From: an uncultured Bacteroidia bacterium
GTDB taxonomy: Bacteria; Bacteroidota; Bacteroidia; Bacteroidales; UBA932
Reading direction: 5' to 3'
NCBI GenBank assembly: GCA_902774045.1
Contig: CACYGW010000001.1
Location: 1 to 64,000 of the forward strand
DNA length: 64,000 bases
Below, piece by piece: positions 1 to 8,636 of the stretch (position 1 is the stretch's first letter; each line of letters begins with the position of its first letter). Position numbers and translations under genes: made by a program. The notes below the pieces were generated by a model, which did not search any database, had not been told where the DNA came from, and was given only the letters and a program-made list of their open reading frames with translations.

Positions 1-471
<471 letters not shown>

Positions 472-552
472 TTGGAGCTTGTTGGTTTCGGGTGACGTTC
501 AAGGTCAAATTAGGGGTGCTTACCCCTTGTATTTAATCTTTCATTATTATAT

Positions 553-626
553 AGGCTCTTAGCTCAGTTGGTTAGAGCGCTACACTGATAATGTAGAGGT
601 CGGCAGTTCAACTCTGCCAGGGCCTA
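553..626 (+). tRNA. tRNA-Ile (GAT)
   Basis: A 74-nt cloverleaf. The acceptor 5' arm (553-559) pairs with 619-625, the discriminator is A626, and CCA is not encoded. The anticodon stem-loop CTACA-CTGATAA-TGTAG gives anticodon GAT. It lies in the 16S spacer 82 nt after the rRNA 3' end. Confidence 0.97.
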
Positions 627-634
627 CAACCAGA

Positions 635-707
635 GGGGGTATAGCTCAGCTGGTAGAGCACTTGCTTTGCAAGCAAGGGGTCGCCGGTTCGAATCCGACT
701 ACCTCCA
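635..707 (+). tRNA. tRNA-Ala (TGC)
   Basis: A 73-nt cloverleaf. Acceptor GGGGGTA (635-641) pairs with TACCTCC (700-706), and the discriminator is A707. Anticodon arm CTTGC-TTTGCAA-GCAAG gives TGC. CCA is not encoded. It sits 8 nt after tRNA-Ile, the standard Ile-Ala order of rRNA spacers. Confidence 0.97.
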
Positions 708-714
708 CAAACAG

Positions 715-747
715 ACAGCCGTCAGATGAAAATCTGACGGCTGTTTT
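715..747 (+). terminator. Intrinsic terminator after tRNA-Ala
   Basis: A perfect 13-bp stem (715-727 with 732-744), GAAA loop and a TTTT tail, starting 7 nt after tRNA-Ala. It would end the 16S-Ile-Ala transcript before any 23S gene. Confidence 0.88.
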
Positions 748-749
748 GT

Positions 750-876
750 TTTCCTTGCACTCAAGCTTGCTTGAAAGTGCAAGGGAAACAAAACGGCCTG
801 CAGGCGAAGCCTGCGGCTGTCGTTTAAGCGGCCCCGCGGGAGCGAGTTCGGATAGCCGCCGCAGGCGGGAATCCGA
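750..876. repeat. Palindromic non-coding spacer
   Basis: No convincing gene is seen from 745 to 980. The stretch holds several inverted repeats: 750-765 with 770-788 (TTTCCTTGCAC arm, with small bulges), GCAGGC-gaa-GCCTGC near 800, and TCGGAT (848-853) with ATCCGA (871-876). The last one has the form GGATAGC-hairpin-GGAATCC, which recurs downstream of tRNA-Gln at 49361-49391. Confidence 0.6.
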
Positions 877-980
877 TATTCCTTTTAAACTTGTACAATT
901 TAAAATAAAATTATACTTTCGAAGAAATATTCGAGCTCCCAACCGAAGAACTCAAGAAACCATCGGCCCAAAATAGAAAA

Positions 981-1799
981 ATGCGCCATCTGTCCATAAT
1001 ATCAATCCTTGCCGCCGCAGCCGGCATACTTGCCGCAAGCTGCCATGATGCGCAGCCCGTAGTCCCGCAAAATACCATAGTGGACAACTGCGGAGTAATA
1101 ACCAGAATGGATACCACTCAAAACAAGGTCTACCTGGTCTTTACCGCCCACTTCAGCCTTAGCGACAACGGAGCCTTTGAAAACTTCGACGGTATAGTCC
1201 CCGTCCTGGACGTGCTTAAGGCCCAGGGCGTCAAGGGCTCGTTCTTCCCCACCGGAGAATGCTTCAGGGTAGAAAAATATGCAGAACCCTTAAGGCGCAT
1301 CATTAATGAAGGCCACTATCTCTCTGCCCACTCTGACAAGCATCTCCTTCTATGCGCAGAAGGCGACCACAGCATAAACCTTGTCGCTCCCGACTCTCTG
1401 GCAACCGACATCGCCGGTATGGAGGCAGAACTTAACAGCCTCGGGCTTCAGAAAAAGGATTATTTCTGGATGATACCGCCCTACGAGACTTATAACCAGT
1501 CTTCTGCCGATGCTCTTCGCGCTCTTGGCTACAGGCTCATTACTTCCACCCCCGGAATAAGGACCGGAGCCGACTGGGCTGCCGAAGGCTCCCGGGGCTT
1601 TGTAAGCGGCGACGTTATGCTAGACAGTATCTGGTCCTTTGAAGAAGAATATACTCTTAACGGGGTGATACTGCTAATTCATGCAATGCACTATCCCCTA
1701 AGGCAGGATGCAGACCGCATCTACACCCGCCTGGAGGAAATAATCACCGGAATCAGGGCCAGAGGCTATACCTTTGGCTCCTTCAAGGAATTCGTTTAA
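981..1799 (+). CDS. Polysaccharide deacetylase-like lipoprotein
   Basis: A 272-residue protein with a lipoprotein signal (cysteine at residue 21, LAASC). The rest resembles a NodB/CE4 polysaccharide deacetylase fold: the YLVFTAH strand at 51-57, KGSFFPTG at 85-92, the metal-binding pair H117-SDK-H121, PPYE at 166-169 and LLIHAM at 231-236. In the related Bacteroidota proteins I recall, the position of H57 is an aspartate (FTAD), the presumed catalytic base. The His/His metal motif is retained. It probably acts on surface or periplasmic glycans. It ends immediately before the stop of the convergent gene at 1800. No clear promoter was seen upstream; the start is the first ATG after the spacer. 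Confidence 0.75.
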   Translation: MRHLSIISILAAAAGILAASCHDAQPVVPQNTIVDNCGVITRMDTTQNKVYLVFTAHFSLSDNGAFENFDGIVPVLDVLKAQGVKGSFFPTGECFRVEKYAEPLRRIINEGHYLSAHSDKHLLLCAEGDHSINLVAPDSLATDIAGMEAELNSLGLQKKDYFWMIPPYETYNQSSADALRALGYRLITSTPGIRTGADWAAEGSRGFVSGDVMLDSIWSFEEEYTLNGVILLIHAMHYPLRQDADRIYTRLEEIITGIRARGYTFGSFKEFV

Positions 1800-2714
1800 C
1801 TAGATTTCTACCTTTATAAATACAGGGAAGTGGTCGCTGGGAACGCGTGCGCGGTAGCGCTTGAAGGATAGTTCCTGCGGGAAGTCTCCGGTGCGGAAGT
1901 TCTCTGCGCCTGCAACCTCGCTGCGGTATGTCTCTGTAAGAACGGCATAGTTATACACCTTTGTGCCCCTTGTGGTAAAGATATGGTCTATGCGGCTCTC
2001 TGTAAAGTTGTCCGGATCAAACCCGTTGAATGAGCCATCCGGCTCGTGGCGGTCAAGCGCGGTAACGTAAGAATCGTCCAGAACAGCAGAGAAGATATCG
2101 TAAATCTCGTTGTTCTGGTCTACGTTATAGTCGCCGGTAATAAATACCTGCTCTCCATCCTTGCAAAGTTCCTGAACCTTGGCAACAATTAGTTTTGCGC
2201 TTTCCCTGCGGGCAACTACGCCAACGTGGTCCATATGCATATTGAAAAAACGAATCATCCTGCCCGATTCCTTCTCTTTAAGAAGGGTCCAGGTGCAGAT
2301 TCTAATGCAGGCGGCATCCCAGCCAAGCCCGGCAGAATCGGGAGTTTCCGACAACCAGAACCAACCCTTATCCTTAAGAGTAAAGCGGTCCTTCTTCCAG
2401 AATATGGGCTCATACTCTCCCTTTTCCTTGCCATCATCGCGGCCGACACCAACGCAATCATAGGCGGGAAGTACGGTCTTCATATCTTCCAACTGGTCGT
2501 GCAGAACCTCCTGTGCTCCAAAAATGTCCGGGGATTCATAACGCAGAATACTGCAAATATAAGGATAGCGTATATCCCAGCCGTTGCCTGCGGCATAGTC
2601 CCGGTTATTCTCGTATCTAATGTTGTAAGAGGCAATTGTCAGGTTTACACTGCCGCTTTTGGAACAGCCGACAGCCAGGGAAACCATCAGCATAAAGAAA
2701 ACTATCTTTTTCAT
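1800..2714 (-). CDS. Endonuclease/exonuclease/phosphatase-family lipoprotein
   Basis: A 304-residue lipoprotein (signal MKKIVFFMLMVSLAVGC, Cys17). EEP-fold motifs in order: SYNIRYEN (29-36), GAQE (66-69), FNMHMDH (157-163), GDYNVD (194-199), RIDHI (241-245) and the terminal SDHFPV (293-298). These are the metal-binding and catalytic elements of the DNase I/phosphatase superfamily. The substrate cannot be told: nucleic acid, inositol phosphate or phospholipid are all possible for this family. Its stop codon abuts the stop of the upstream convergent gene with zero spacing. A -7 box (TAAGTTTG) lies 34 nt upstream of its start on the minus strand. Confidence 0.85.
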   Translation of the reverse strand: MKKIVFFMLMVSLAVGCSKSGSVNLTIASYNIRYENNRDYAAGNGWDIRYPYICSILRYESPDIFGAQEVLHDQLEDMKTVLPAYDCVGVGRDDGKEKGEYEPIFWKKDRFTLKDKGWFWLSETPDSAGLGWDAACIRICTWTLLKEKESGRMIRFFNMHMDHVGVVARRESAKLIVAKVQELCKDGEQVFITGDYNVDQNNEIYDIFSAVLDDSYVTALDRHEPDGSFNGFDPDNFTESRIDHIFTTRGTKVYNYAVLTETYRSEVAGAENFRTGDFPQELSFKRYRARVPSDHFPVFIKVEI

Positions 2715-2747
2715 GGTGCGCTAGTTAGTGTTTAGTTTAGTTCTATA

Positions 2748-2755
2748 CAAACTTA
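2748..2755 (-). promoter_or_regulatory. -7 box of the EEP lipoprotein gene
   Basis: CAAACTTA on the plus strand is TAAGTTTG on the minus strand, matching the Bacteroidota -7 consensus TAnnTTTG. No clear -33 element was found. Confidence 0.5.
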
Positions 2756-2819
2756 CACAAAAAATATATAAGAAGAATTAAAAAAGCGTATTAAAATATA
2801 GGCATTAAAATAAAAGTTG

Positions 2820-2827
2820 TAAATTTG
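2820..2827 (+). promoter_or_regulatory. -7 box of the alarmone operon
   Basis: TAAATTTG matches TAnnTTTG. It overlaps the alternative TTG start at 2825, so translation must begin downstream, at ATG 2849. Confidence 0.65.
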
Positions 2828-2848
2828 TTAGTTACGCAAGGTTTTAAA

Positions 2849-3928
2849 ATGGGGAAGACAATAAATTTAGACACACATTGCCAGGCGATATTGGATGAAT
2901 ATCGTGCTAATTACGAACTCTTTATTCAAAAGGAGAAAGAGATTTCAACCTCTCTCAGAGGTGCCTTTGACCAGATGGGCCTTCTTGTAGCCGCGGTAGA
3001 ATCAAGGGTAAAGACAGAATCGTCGCTTGCCGGCAAACTGGAACTCAAGGGCAGCAAGTACAAGAGCCTGTCGGACCTGACCGACATCCTGGGCCTTAGG
3101 GTCATAACCTTCTATATCGATGATGTAGATAAGGTTGCATCGGCCCTGGAGAGGCTTTTCACCATCGACTGGGATAACAGCGTAGATAAGAGAAAGGCCC
3201 ACGAGATTGATAGTTTCGGGTATCTCTCCCTACATTATATTTGCTCTGTCGACGGTTTCCCTTACCGTTTTGAGATCCAGATACGAACCCTGCTGCAGCA
3301 CGCTTGGGCAAATATGAACCACGATATCGGGTACAAGAGCGGAGTAGAGGTACCGAAGGCTTATATGAGAAACCTGAGCCGCCTTGCCGGAATGCTGGAA
3401 TTGGTAGACGAGCAGTTTAGCCGTATCAGGGTGGAACTGACGGACTACAAGCGCAAGGTGCAGGCCCTTGTGGCCTCCGGCAATCTTGAAGAGGTTCCGC
3501 TTGACGGCGATACCTTCCGCAGCTATCTTGAATTAAAACCCTTCGACCGCCTAAACAGGAGGATTGCCTCCGTTAATCAGGCAGAGATTCAGGAGGTATC
3601 TCTTATGCCCTTCCTGCCTGTCTTTAAGATGCTGGAATGTAAGACTCTGGGAGACGTTGCCAAGATAATAAAGACTTATTCAGAGGGGGCCTACCAACTG
3701 GCCTGCTTCCAGATAGGCCTGACGGACCTTGATATTATATCCTCTTCAATAGGCCCTCAGGACCTGTGCATCGCCTGCATATTAAAGAACGGCGGCGGCA
3801 GCGCAGGAATAAGAATTATGTTTGACCTGCTAAACGGAAAGTCGGAAAGCAATGCGATGATGGCAGAGATGCTGCTGGAACAGGCTATGAACCTTCCGTT
3901 TATGAATCAGAAAGAAAATGGCAAATAA
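2849..3928 (+). CDS. RelA/SpoT-domain (p)ppGpp synthetase, small alarmone synthetase
   Basis: A 359-residue cytosolic protein with one RelA/SpoT synthetase domain at about 45-205 and no HD, TGS or ACT domain. Visible motifs are KGSKYKSLSDLTDILGLR (68-84), GYLSLH (124-129), EIQIRT (142-147) and HAW (151-153), which make up the GTP/ATP pyrophosphate-transfer site. Family members make ppGpp or related alarmones; some toxic relatives make ppApp or pyrophosphorylate tRNA. A C-terminal tail of about 150 residues has no assignment. ATG 2849 is chosen because the upstream TTG lies inside the promoter -7 box. The last 11 nt overlap the hydrolase gene. It is first gene of a five-gene operon. Confidence 0.85.
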   Translation: MGKTINLDTHCQAILDEYRANYELFIQKEKEISTSLRGAFDQMGLLVAAVESRVKTESSLAGKLELKGSKYKSLSDLTDILGLRVITFYIDDVDKVASALERLFTIDWDNSVDKRKAHEIDSFGYLSLHYICSVDGFPYRFEIQIRTLLQHAWANMNHDIGYKSGVEVPKAYMRNLSRLAGMLELVDEQFSRIRVELTDYKRKVQALVASGNLEEVPLDGDTFRSYLELKPFDRLNRRIASVNQAEIQEVSLMPFLPVFKMLECKTLGDVAKIIKTYSEGAYQLACFQIGLTDLDIISSSIGPQDLCIACILKNGGGSAGIRIMFDLLNGKSESNAMMAEMLLEQAMNLPFMNQKENGK

Positions 3929-4499
3929 ACCACTTGATACAAAATTGCTTGACCGCGCAATAATTTTTGCGGTAAACGCACACGCCGGGACAGAGCGTCG
4001 CGGGAAGGGCTTCCCTTACATAGTGCATCCTTTGGAGGCAGTAGAGATAGTTGCAACCATAACCCCGGACCAGGAACTTCTGGCAGCCGCCGCGCTTCAC
4101 GATACCGTAGAGGATACAGATGTTACGGTAGAGGATATAGAGCGTGAATTCGGCCCCAGAGTGGCTGCCATAGTGGCCAGCGAGTCTGACGAGATACCGG
4201 AGGGTATAAGCGAGTCGCAGAGCTGGCACGGGCGCAAACAGGCGGCCATAGACAGGCTAAAGGCAGCATCGGCCGATTCTAAAATTGTGGCCATGGGAGA
4301 TAAGCTCTCCAATATGAGGGCCATCGCAAGGGACTTCCGCCAGCAGGGCCCGGCTTTCTGGAATATCTTCCACGTAACGGACCCCAAGGAACACGAGTGG
4401 CACTACCGCGGCCTTGCCGATGCCCTTAAGGACCTTGAAGGCACGGCAGCTTATAAGGAATTTATTTATTTGATAGATAAGGTTTTTGGTAATAAATAG
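3918..4499 (+). CDS. HD-domain small alarmone hydrolase (MESH1-like)
   Basis: A 193-residue single-domain HD hydrolase of the SpoT/MESH1 type. Metal and catalytic motifs: H22 (AHAG), H37 (YIVHPLEAV), H61-D62 with E65-D66 (HDTVEDT) and D128 (GDKLSNMR). Such enzymes remove the 3'-pyrophosphate from ppGpp; in toxSAS systems a related hydrolase acts as the antitoxin. The gene starts 11 nt inside the synthetase gene, so the two are probably translationally coupled. Function as a bare alarmone hydrolase is inferred from family; the partner relationship is inferred from overlap. Confidence 0.87.
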   Translation: MANKPLDTKLLDRAIIFAVNAHAGTERRGKGFPYIVHPLEAVEIVATITPDQELLAAAALHDTVEDTDVTVEDIEREFGPRVAAIVASESDEIPEGISESQSWHGRKQAAIDRLKAASADSKIVAMGDKLSNMRAIARDFRQQGPAFWNIFHVTDPKEHEWHYRGLADALKDLEGTAAYKEFIYLIDKVFGNK

Positions 4500-4500
4500 T

Positions 4501-5331
4501 ATGGAAGCAAAAAAGATATCCCTTAACGATTATGTTCTTTTTGGAGGTGGTGCCAACGGCGAGAGTTATGATTTCAAGGCCGATCCTTCTATAATGCTCA
4601 AACTTTATTTCCCGGGCAAGATTCAGCAGCCTCTTGACGAGATGCTTTTGGCCCGTAAGGTCTATGAGGCAGGTATTCCCACACCGGAACCAGGAGAGTA
4701 TGTGGTTACGGAGGATGGCCGATACGGAATAAGATTCCGTAGGATTATGGGCAAGAAATCCTATTCCAGGGCGTCGGCAGACAATCCGGAACTTATGCCA
4801 CGTTACGCCGCAGAGTTTGCAGGTATGTGCAGGGACTTGCATTCCATACACGTAGATACAAAGGTATTCGAAAACGTAAAGAACCGTTACTATAGGCTTT
4901 TGGAAGAAAACCCCTTCTTTACCGTGCAGGAAAAGGACAGGATAGGAAGATTTATTGCCGACAGTCCCGATGCCGACACTGCCGTTCACGGCGACCTGCA
5001 GTTCAGCAATGCAATATTTGCCGGAGACAGGAAATACTTTATAGACCTTGGGGACTTCTCTTACGGTTATAATCTGTTTGACGTGGCTATGGTTTATATT
5101 TGCTGCTGTGTAAGCGACGAGGCATTCATACAGGAGACCTTCCATATGCCGAAATCCCAGTCTATAGAGTTCTGGAAATTGTTTGCCCCTTGCTATTTTG
5201 GAGAAGACAGACCTCTTGTTTCCATAGAAGAAGAGATAGGCCCTTACGCCGGACTAAAGACCATTATTATAGAGAGAGATACAAAGTGCCCTATGCCTGA
5301 ATTCAGGGCCCTGCTAAAACCCATTCTTTAA
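4501..5331 (+). CDS. APH-fold phosphotransferase (TIGR02172-like)
   Basis: A 276-residue small-molecule kinase fold. A glycine-rich loop GGGANGES (15-22) and a nucleotide-binding lysine in IMLKLYF (31-37) are followed by the Brenner motif HGDLQFSN (163-170) and the metal-binding IDLGD (181-185). It resembles the aminoglycoside/choline kinase family designated TIGR02172; no substrate can be assigned and antibiotic resistance is not implied. It starts 1 nt after the hydrolase stop and its own stop overlaps the next start by 1 nt (TAATG). ATG 4501 is preferred over the in-frame codon at 4486, which lies within the upstream gene. Confidence 0.8.
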   Translation: MEAKKISLNDYVLFGGGANGESYDFKADPSIMLKLYFPGKIQQPLDEMLLARKVYEAGIPTPEPGEYVVTEDGRYGIRFRRIMGKKSYSRASADNPELMPRYAAEFAGMCRDLHSIHVDTKVFENVKNRYYRLLEENPFFTVQEKDRIGRFIADSPDADTAVHGDLQFSNAIFAGDRKYFIDLGDFSYGYNLFDVAMVYICCCVSDEAFIQETFHMPKSQSIEFWKLFAPCYFGEDRPLVSIEEEIGPYAGLKTIIIERDTKCPMPEFRALLKPIL

Positions 5332-6287
5332 TGAAACGAATAATCCTGTCCCTTTTTACCCTGCTTGTCATTGGGGGCGCGGGCTTTGCTCAGAAAAGGT
5401 CTAAAATTGTGTTTTCCCCGCAATGGACCGCCCAGGCTCAGTTTGCAGGCTATTATGTGGCCGATTCTCTGGGTTTTTATGCAGAAGAGGGTTTGGATGT
5501 AACAATAAAACATCCTACAAAAACAGCGTCCAGCCTGTCCAGACTTGCAAAAGGTGAATGTGACATTATTACAATGCACCTGATGTCTGCGCTAAAAGCC
5601 AGAGAAGAGGGGTTGGAACTTGTAAATGTTTTGCAGACATCGCAGCAGAACGCTCTTATGGTTGTGTCTAATACCCCCCTGCACGGCAATCCGGAGAATC
5701 TGCGCGGAAAAACTCTGGGTACGTGGAAGGTTGGTTTTGACGAACTTCTCAGGATCATGGACAAGGCCCTTAATCTAAACATCCAGTGGATTCCTTTTGC
5801 CGGCGGGGTCAATCTGTTCATTTCCGGCGCCGTGGATGCACAATTGGTTATGAACTATAACGAGTTCTTCCAACTTAAGATGGCCGGGCTCAGAATAGAC
5901 GAGGACAACCTGTTTTATATGTCCGATATCTCTGGATATAATATCCCCGAGGACGGTCTGTACGTTACTACCCGTTATTATAAGGCCCACAAGGCAGAGG
6001 TAGACAAATTTGTGAGTGCCAGTAGAAAGGGATGGCAATGGTGTCTGGACCACCAGGACGAGGCCTTGGGAATAGTAATGGAACAGGTAAAGCGTAACAA
6101 TATAGGTACCAACAAGGTTGCCCAGAAGTGGATGCTAGGGACGGTTCTTCATATGCAGGAAATCAAGGAAACCGGAGAAAGGCCCTTTACCCTCAAGGAA
6201 GATGTTTATCTGCACACTGTTAAACTAATGACAGATTATGGGCTTCTTGGCAAAGAGGCGCCGGAGTATAAAACATTTGTGAAATAA
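5331..6287 (+). CDS. NMT1/THI5-like periplasmic binding protein
   Basis: A 318-residue exported protein with a type I signal peptide (cleavage near GFA-Q, residues 20-21) and the NMT1/THI5-like solute-binding fold: WTAQAQFAGYYVADSLGFY near 33-51 is the family signature, followed by LRGKTLGTW and the GA-x-D hinge region. Members bind pyrimidine-like, alkylsulfonate or similar ligands for ABC uptake, but no permease or ATPase gene is nearby. Sitting directly upstream of a Cache-domain phosphatase in the same operon, it may work as a ligand-sensing partner. That role is inference. Confidence 0.8.
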   Translation: MKRIILSLFTLLVIGGAGFAQKRSKIVFSPQWTAQAQFAGYYVADSLGFYAEEGLDVTIKHPTKTASSLSRLAKGECDIITMHLMSALKAREEGLELVNVLQTSQQNALMVVSNTPLHGNPENLRGKTLGTWKVGFDELLRIMDKALNLNIQWIPFAGGVNLFISGAVDAQLVMNYNEFFQLKMAGLRIDEDNLFYMSDISGYNIPEDGLYVTTRYYKAHKAEVDKFVSASRKGWQWCLDHQDEALGIVMEQVKRNNIGTNKVAQKWMLGTVLHMQEIKETGERPFTLKEDVYLHTVKLMTDYGLLGKEAPEYKTFVK

Positions 6288-6293
6288 TAGGAT

Positions 6294-8636
6294 ATGGCGT
6301 TGTTTAATTCCTTTGCTTCCCGCATTAGTTTCAGGATAATAGCCACGGCCACCGTTATACTGCTTTCCCTTGCCGCCGGGGCTCAGTTTTTTGTCCGTTC
6401 CAGCATAATTAAGATGGAAGAGGACAAGGCTCAGGGTGTTCTTTCCAATACCGAACTAAAGATAAATACTGTAATGGATGCGGTGGAAACTGTGCTCAGA
6501 AACAATTTAAGGACCATAGAGCAGAATTTGGATTCACCGCAGGAACTGTATTTAGTAGTAAAGAATGTGGTAGAAAGCAACAAAGACCTCATTGTTGGCT
6601 CTGCTCTGGCGTTTGAACCTTATTATTACAAGCGTGAGGGAATGCGATTCTCTCCATATTGCTACAATGATGGCAAGGATATTTTCGTTAAGCAGTTAGG
6701 AAGCGAAGAGTACGATTACCACTCAATGGATTGGTATCTGATTCCAAAACTGCTGGACAAGCCTTATTGGAGCGAGCCCTATTACGACGAGGGTGGCGGA
6801 GAGCAGCTTATGACAACGTATTCAATGCCTCTTAAGGATAAAAACGGTAAGTTCTTTGCCATATTCACTGCCGATGTGTCCCTGTCCTGGCTCTCGGAAG
6901 TAATGGACGAGGCCAAGTACTACGAAAAGTCGTACAATTTCATATTGGGCCGCGGAGGCACCTTCATTACCCATCCTCAGAGGCACCTTATTTACAACGA
7001 GACCTTCTTTACCTTGTCTGAGACTTTGGGAGACCCCGTTATCGCTAAGGTAGGTTATCATCTTCTGGACGGCAATAGCGATATGGAAGAAACCAACGAT
7101 ATTATTTATGGGCCCTCTTACATATTCTACAAGCCTATAGAGCGTACAGGATGGTCTATGGCCATTATCTGTTCGCAGGAAGAAATATTCTCCGAGGCCA
7201 ACGTGATAAGTCTGGTTGTCGCCATCCTCATTCTGATTAGTCTGATAGTGCTGGCTATTGTCAGTTTTACCGGAGTAAAGATAATGGTAAAACCAATGAA
7301 ACAGTTGGCTTCATCGGCCGATGAAATAGCCCACGGAAACCTTCAGGCTCCGCTTCCGGCTTTCAAGAGCCACGACGAGATGGGACGTCTTCTGGAGTCT
7401 TTCCGCTTTATGCAAAGTTCCCTGCACGAGCAGATGGACGAACTTGGCCGCGTTAACGCCCAAAAGGGACGTATAGAAGGAGAATTAAAGGTTGCAAGCG
7501 ATATCCAGATGTCTATGCTTCCAAAAACATTTCCTCCATTCCCGGACAGGAAAGATATAGATATATATGGTACCCTGCATCCCGCAAAGGAAATTGGCGG
7601 TGACCTCTTTGATTTCTTTATCCGTGAGGATTATCTTTTCTTCTGTATTGGCGACGTAAGCGGCAAAGGGGTTCCCGCAGCATTGGTTATGTCTGTCACA
7701 AGAACCCTGTTCCGTAATGTAGCTAACAAGGAAAAGTCCCCGGACAAGATTATAAGCCAGATGAATAACGCTCTTGCCGGCCAAAACGATTCCAATATGT
7801 TTGTTACCCTGTTTGTGGGCATTCTGGATTTGCAAAGCGGAAGAATGAAATACTGTAATGCAGGGCACGACGCTCCTATTCTGGTTGGCGAGTCTGTAGG
7901 TTTCCTGCCCGTATTATCCAACGTGGCTGCAGGCATTATTCCTGACTTCGATTTTGTGGCGCAGGAGGTTTTGATAGATCCGTTTACCACTATTTTCCTT
8001 TACACCGACGGTCTTACAGAGGCCGAGAACACCAATTACGAACTGTTTGGATTAGACAGGCTTAAAGAGACGGCGGACCACTCTCTTGATGAGGGGAACA
8101 GGCAGCCGGAAGATTTTGTCAGGACAATGACTTCTGCCGTTCACGATTTTGTGGGCGAGGCTTCACAGAGTGACGATATCACAATGCTGGCGATTCAGTA
8201 TAAAAGGCAGTCGAGCAACGTTAAATTCCAAAGAAGCCTTACCATAATCAATGATATGGCTATGGTGTCCAAACTCAACGACTTTGTTGCCGAAATATGC
8301 TCCAAGGCCGCAGTTGACGAAGACGTTATTCTTAAAATACAGCTTGCTATAGAGGAGGCCGTGGTTAACGTCATAGACTACGCATATCCTAAGGGCCAAA
8401 CTGGGAATATCAATATTGAAGTCCAGGTTTATGACGCGGAAATAGTATTCTTCATAAGAGACTACGGCGTAGCCTTCGATCCCACAACTAAGGAAGATGT
8501 AGATACTACTCTATCTGTTGAGGATCGCCCCATTGGCGGCCTTGGAATCTATCTTGTGCGTCAGATTATGGATTCTGTAAGATACGAGCGTAACGACGGA
8601 GCCAATATCCTTTCGCTCACTAAATATCTTCCTTAA
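6294..8636 (+). CDS. Cache-HAMP-SpoIIE phosphatase with C-terminal HATPase domain
   Basis: A 780-residue membrane signalling protein. TM1 is at about 11-33 and a periplasmic double-Cache-like sensor at about 35-300. TM2 (about 304-326) is followed by HAMP (about 327-380), coiled coil (about 380-400) and a PP2C/SpoIIE phosphatase (about 400-637) with GGD at 435-437, DVSGKG at 454-459, TDG at 571-573 and SDD at 626-628. An RsbW-like HATPase (about 645-780) has EEAVVN at 687-692, DYGVAF at 723-728 and GGLGIYLV at 748-755. This joins the RsbU-like phosphatase and anti-sigma-kinase-like modules of partner switching in one chain. No STAS anti-anti-sigma gene is in the window. The last 17 nt overlap the convergent GH127 remnant. 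Confidence 0.92.
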   Translation: MALFNSFASRISFRIIATATVILLSLAAGAQFFVRSSIIKMEEDKAQGVLSNTELKINTVMDAVETVLRNNLRTIEQNLDSPQELYLVVKNVVESNKDLIVGSALAFEPYYYKREGMRFSPYCYNDGKDIFVKQLGSEEYDYHSMDWYLIPKLLDKPYWSEPYYDEGGGEQLMTTYSMPLKDKNGKFFAIFTADVSLSWLSEVMDEAKYYEKSYNFILGRGGTFITHPQRHLIYNETFFTLSETLGDPVIAKVGYHLLDGNSDMEETNDIIYGPSYIFYKPIERTGWSMAIICSQEEIFSEANVISLVVAILILISLIVLAIVSFTGVKIMVKPMKQLASSADEIAHGNLQAPLPAFKSHDEMGRLLESFRFMQSSLHEQMDELGRVNAQKGRIEGELKVASDIQMSMLPKTFPPFPDRKDIDIYGTLHPAKEIGGDLFDFFIREDYLFFCIGDVSGKGVPAALVMSVTRTLFRNVANKEKSPDKIISQMNNALAGQNDSNMFVTLFVGILDLQSGRMKYCNAGHDAPILVGESVGFLPVLSNVAAGIIPDFDFVAQEVLIDPFTTIFLYTDGLTEAENTNYELFGLDRLKETADHSLDEGNRQPEDFVRTMTSAVHDFVGEASQSDDITMLAIQYKRQSSNVKFQRSLTIINDMAMVSKLNDFVAEICSKAAVDEDVILKIQLAIEEAVVNVIDYAYPKGQTGNINIEVQVYDAEIVFFIRDYGVAFDPTTKEDVDTTLSVEDRPIGGLGIYLVRQIMDSVRYERNDGANILSLTKYLP

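Noticed and set aside
646-976. Open frames on both strands over tRNA-Ala and the spacer
   Set aside because: They run through the tRNA and palindromes, have arginine/serine-rich composition and no recognisable domain.
4501-5331. Aminoglycoside resistance gene
   Set aside because: Only the fold and Brenner motif match; context is signalling and no resistance-specific feature is visible.
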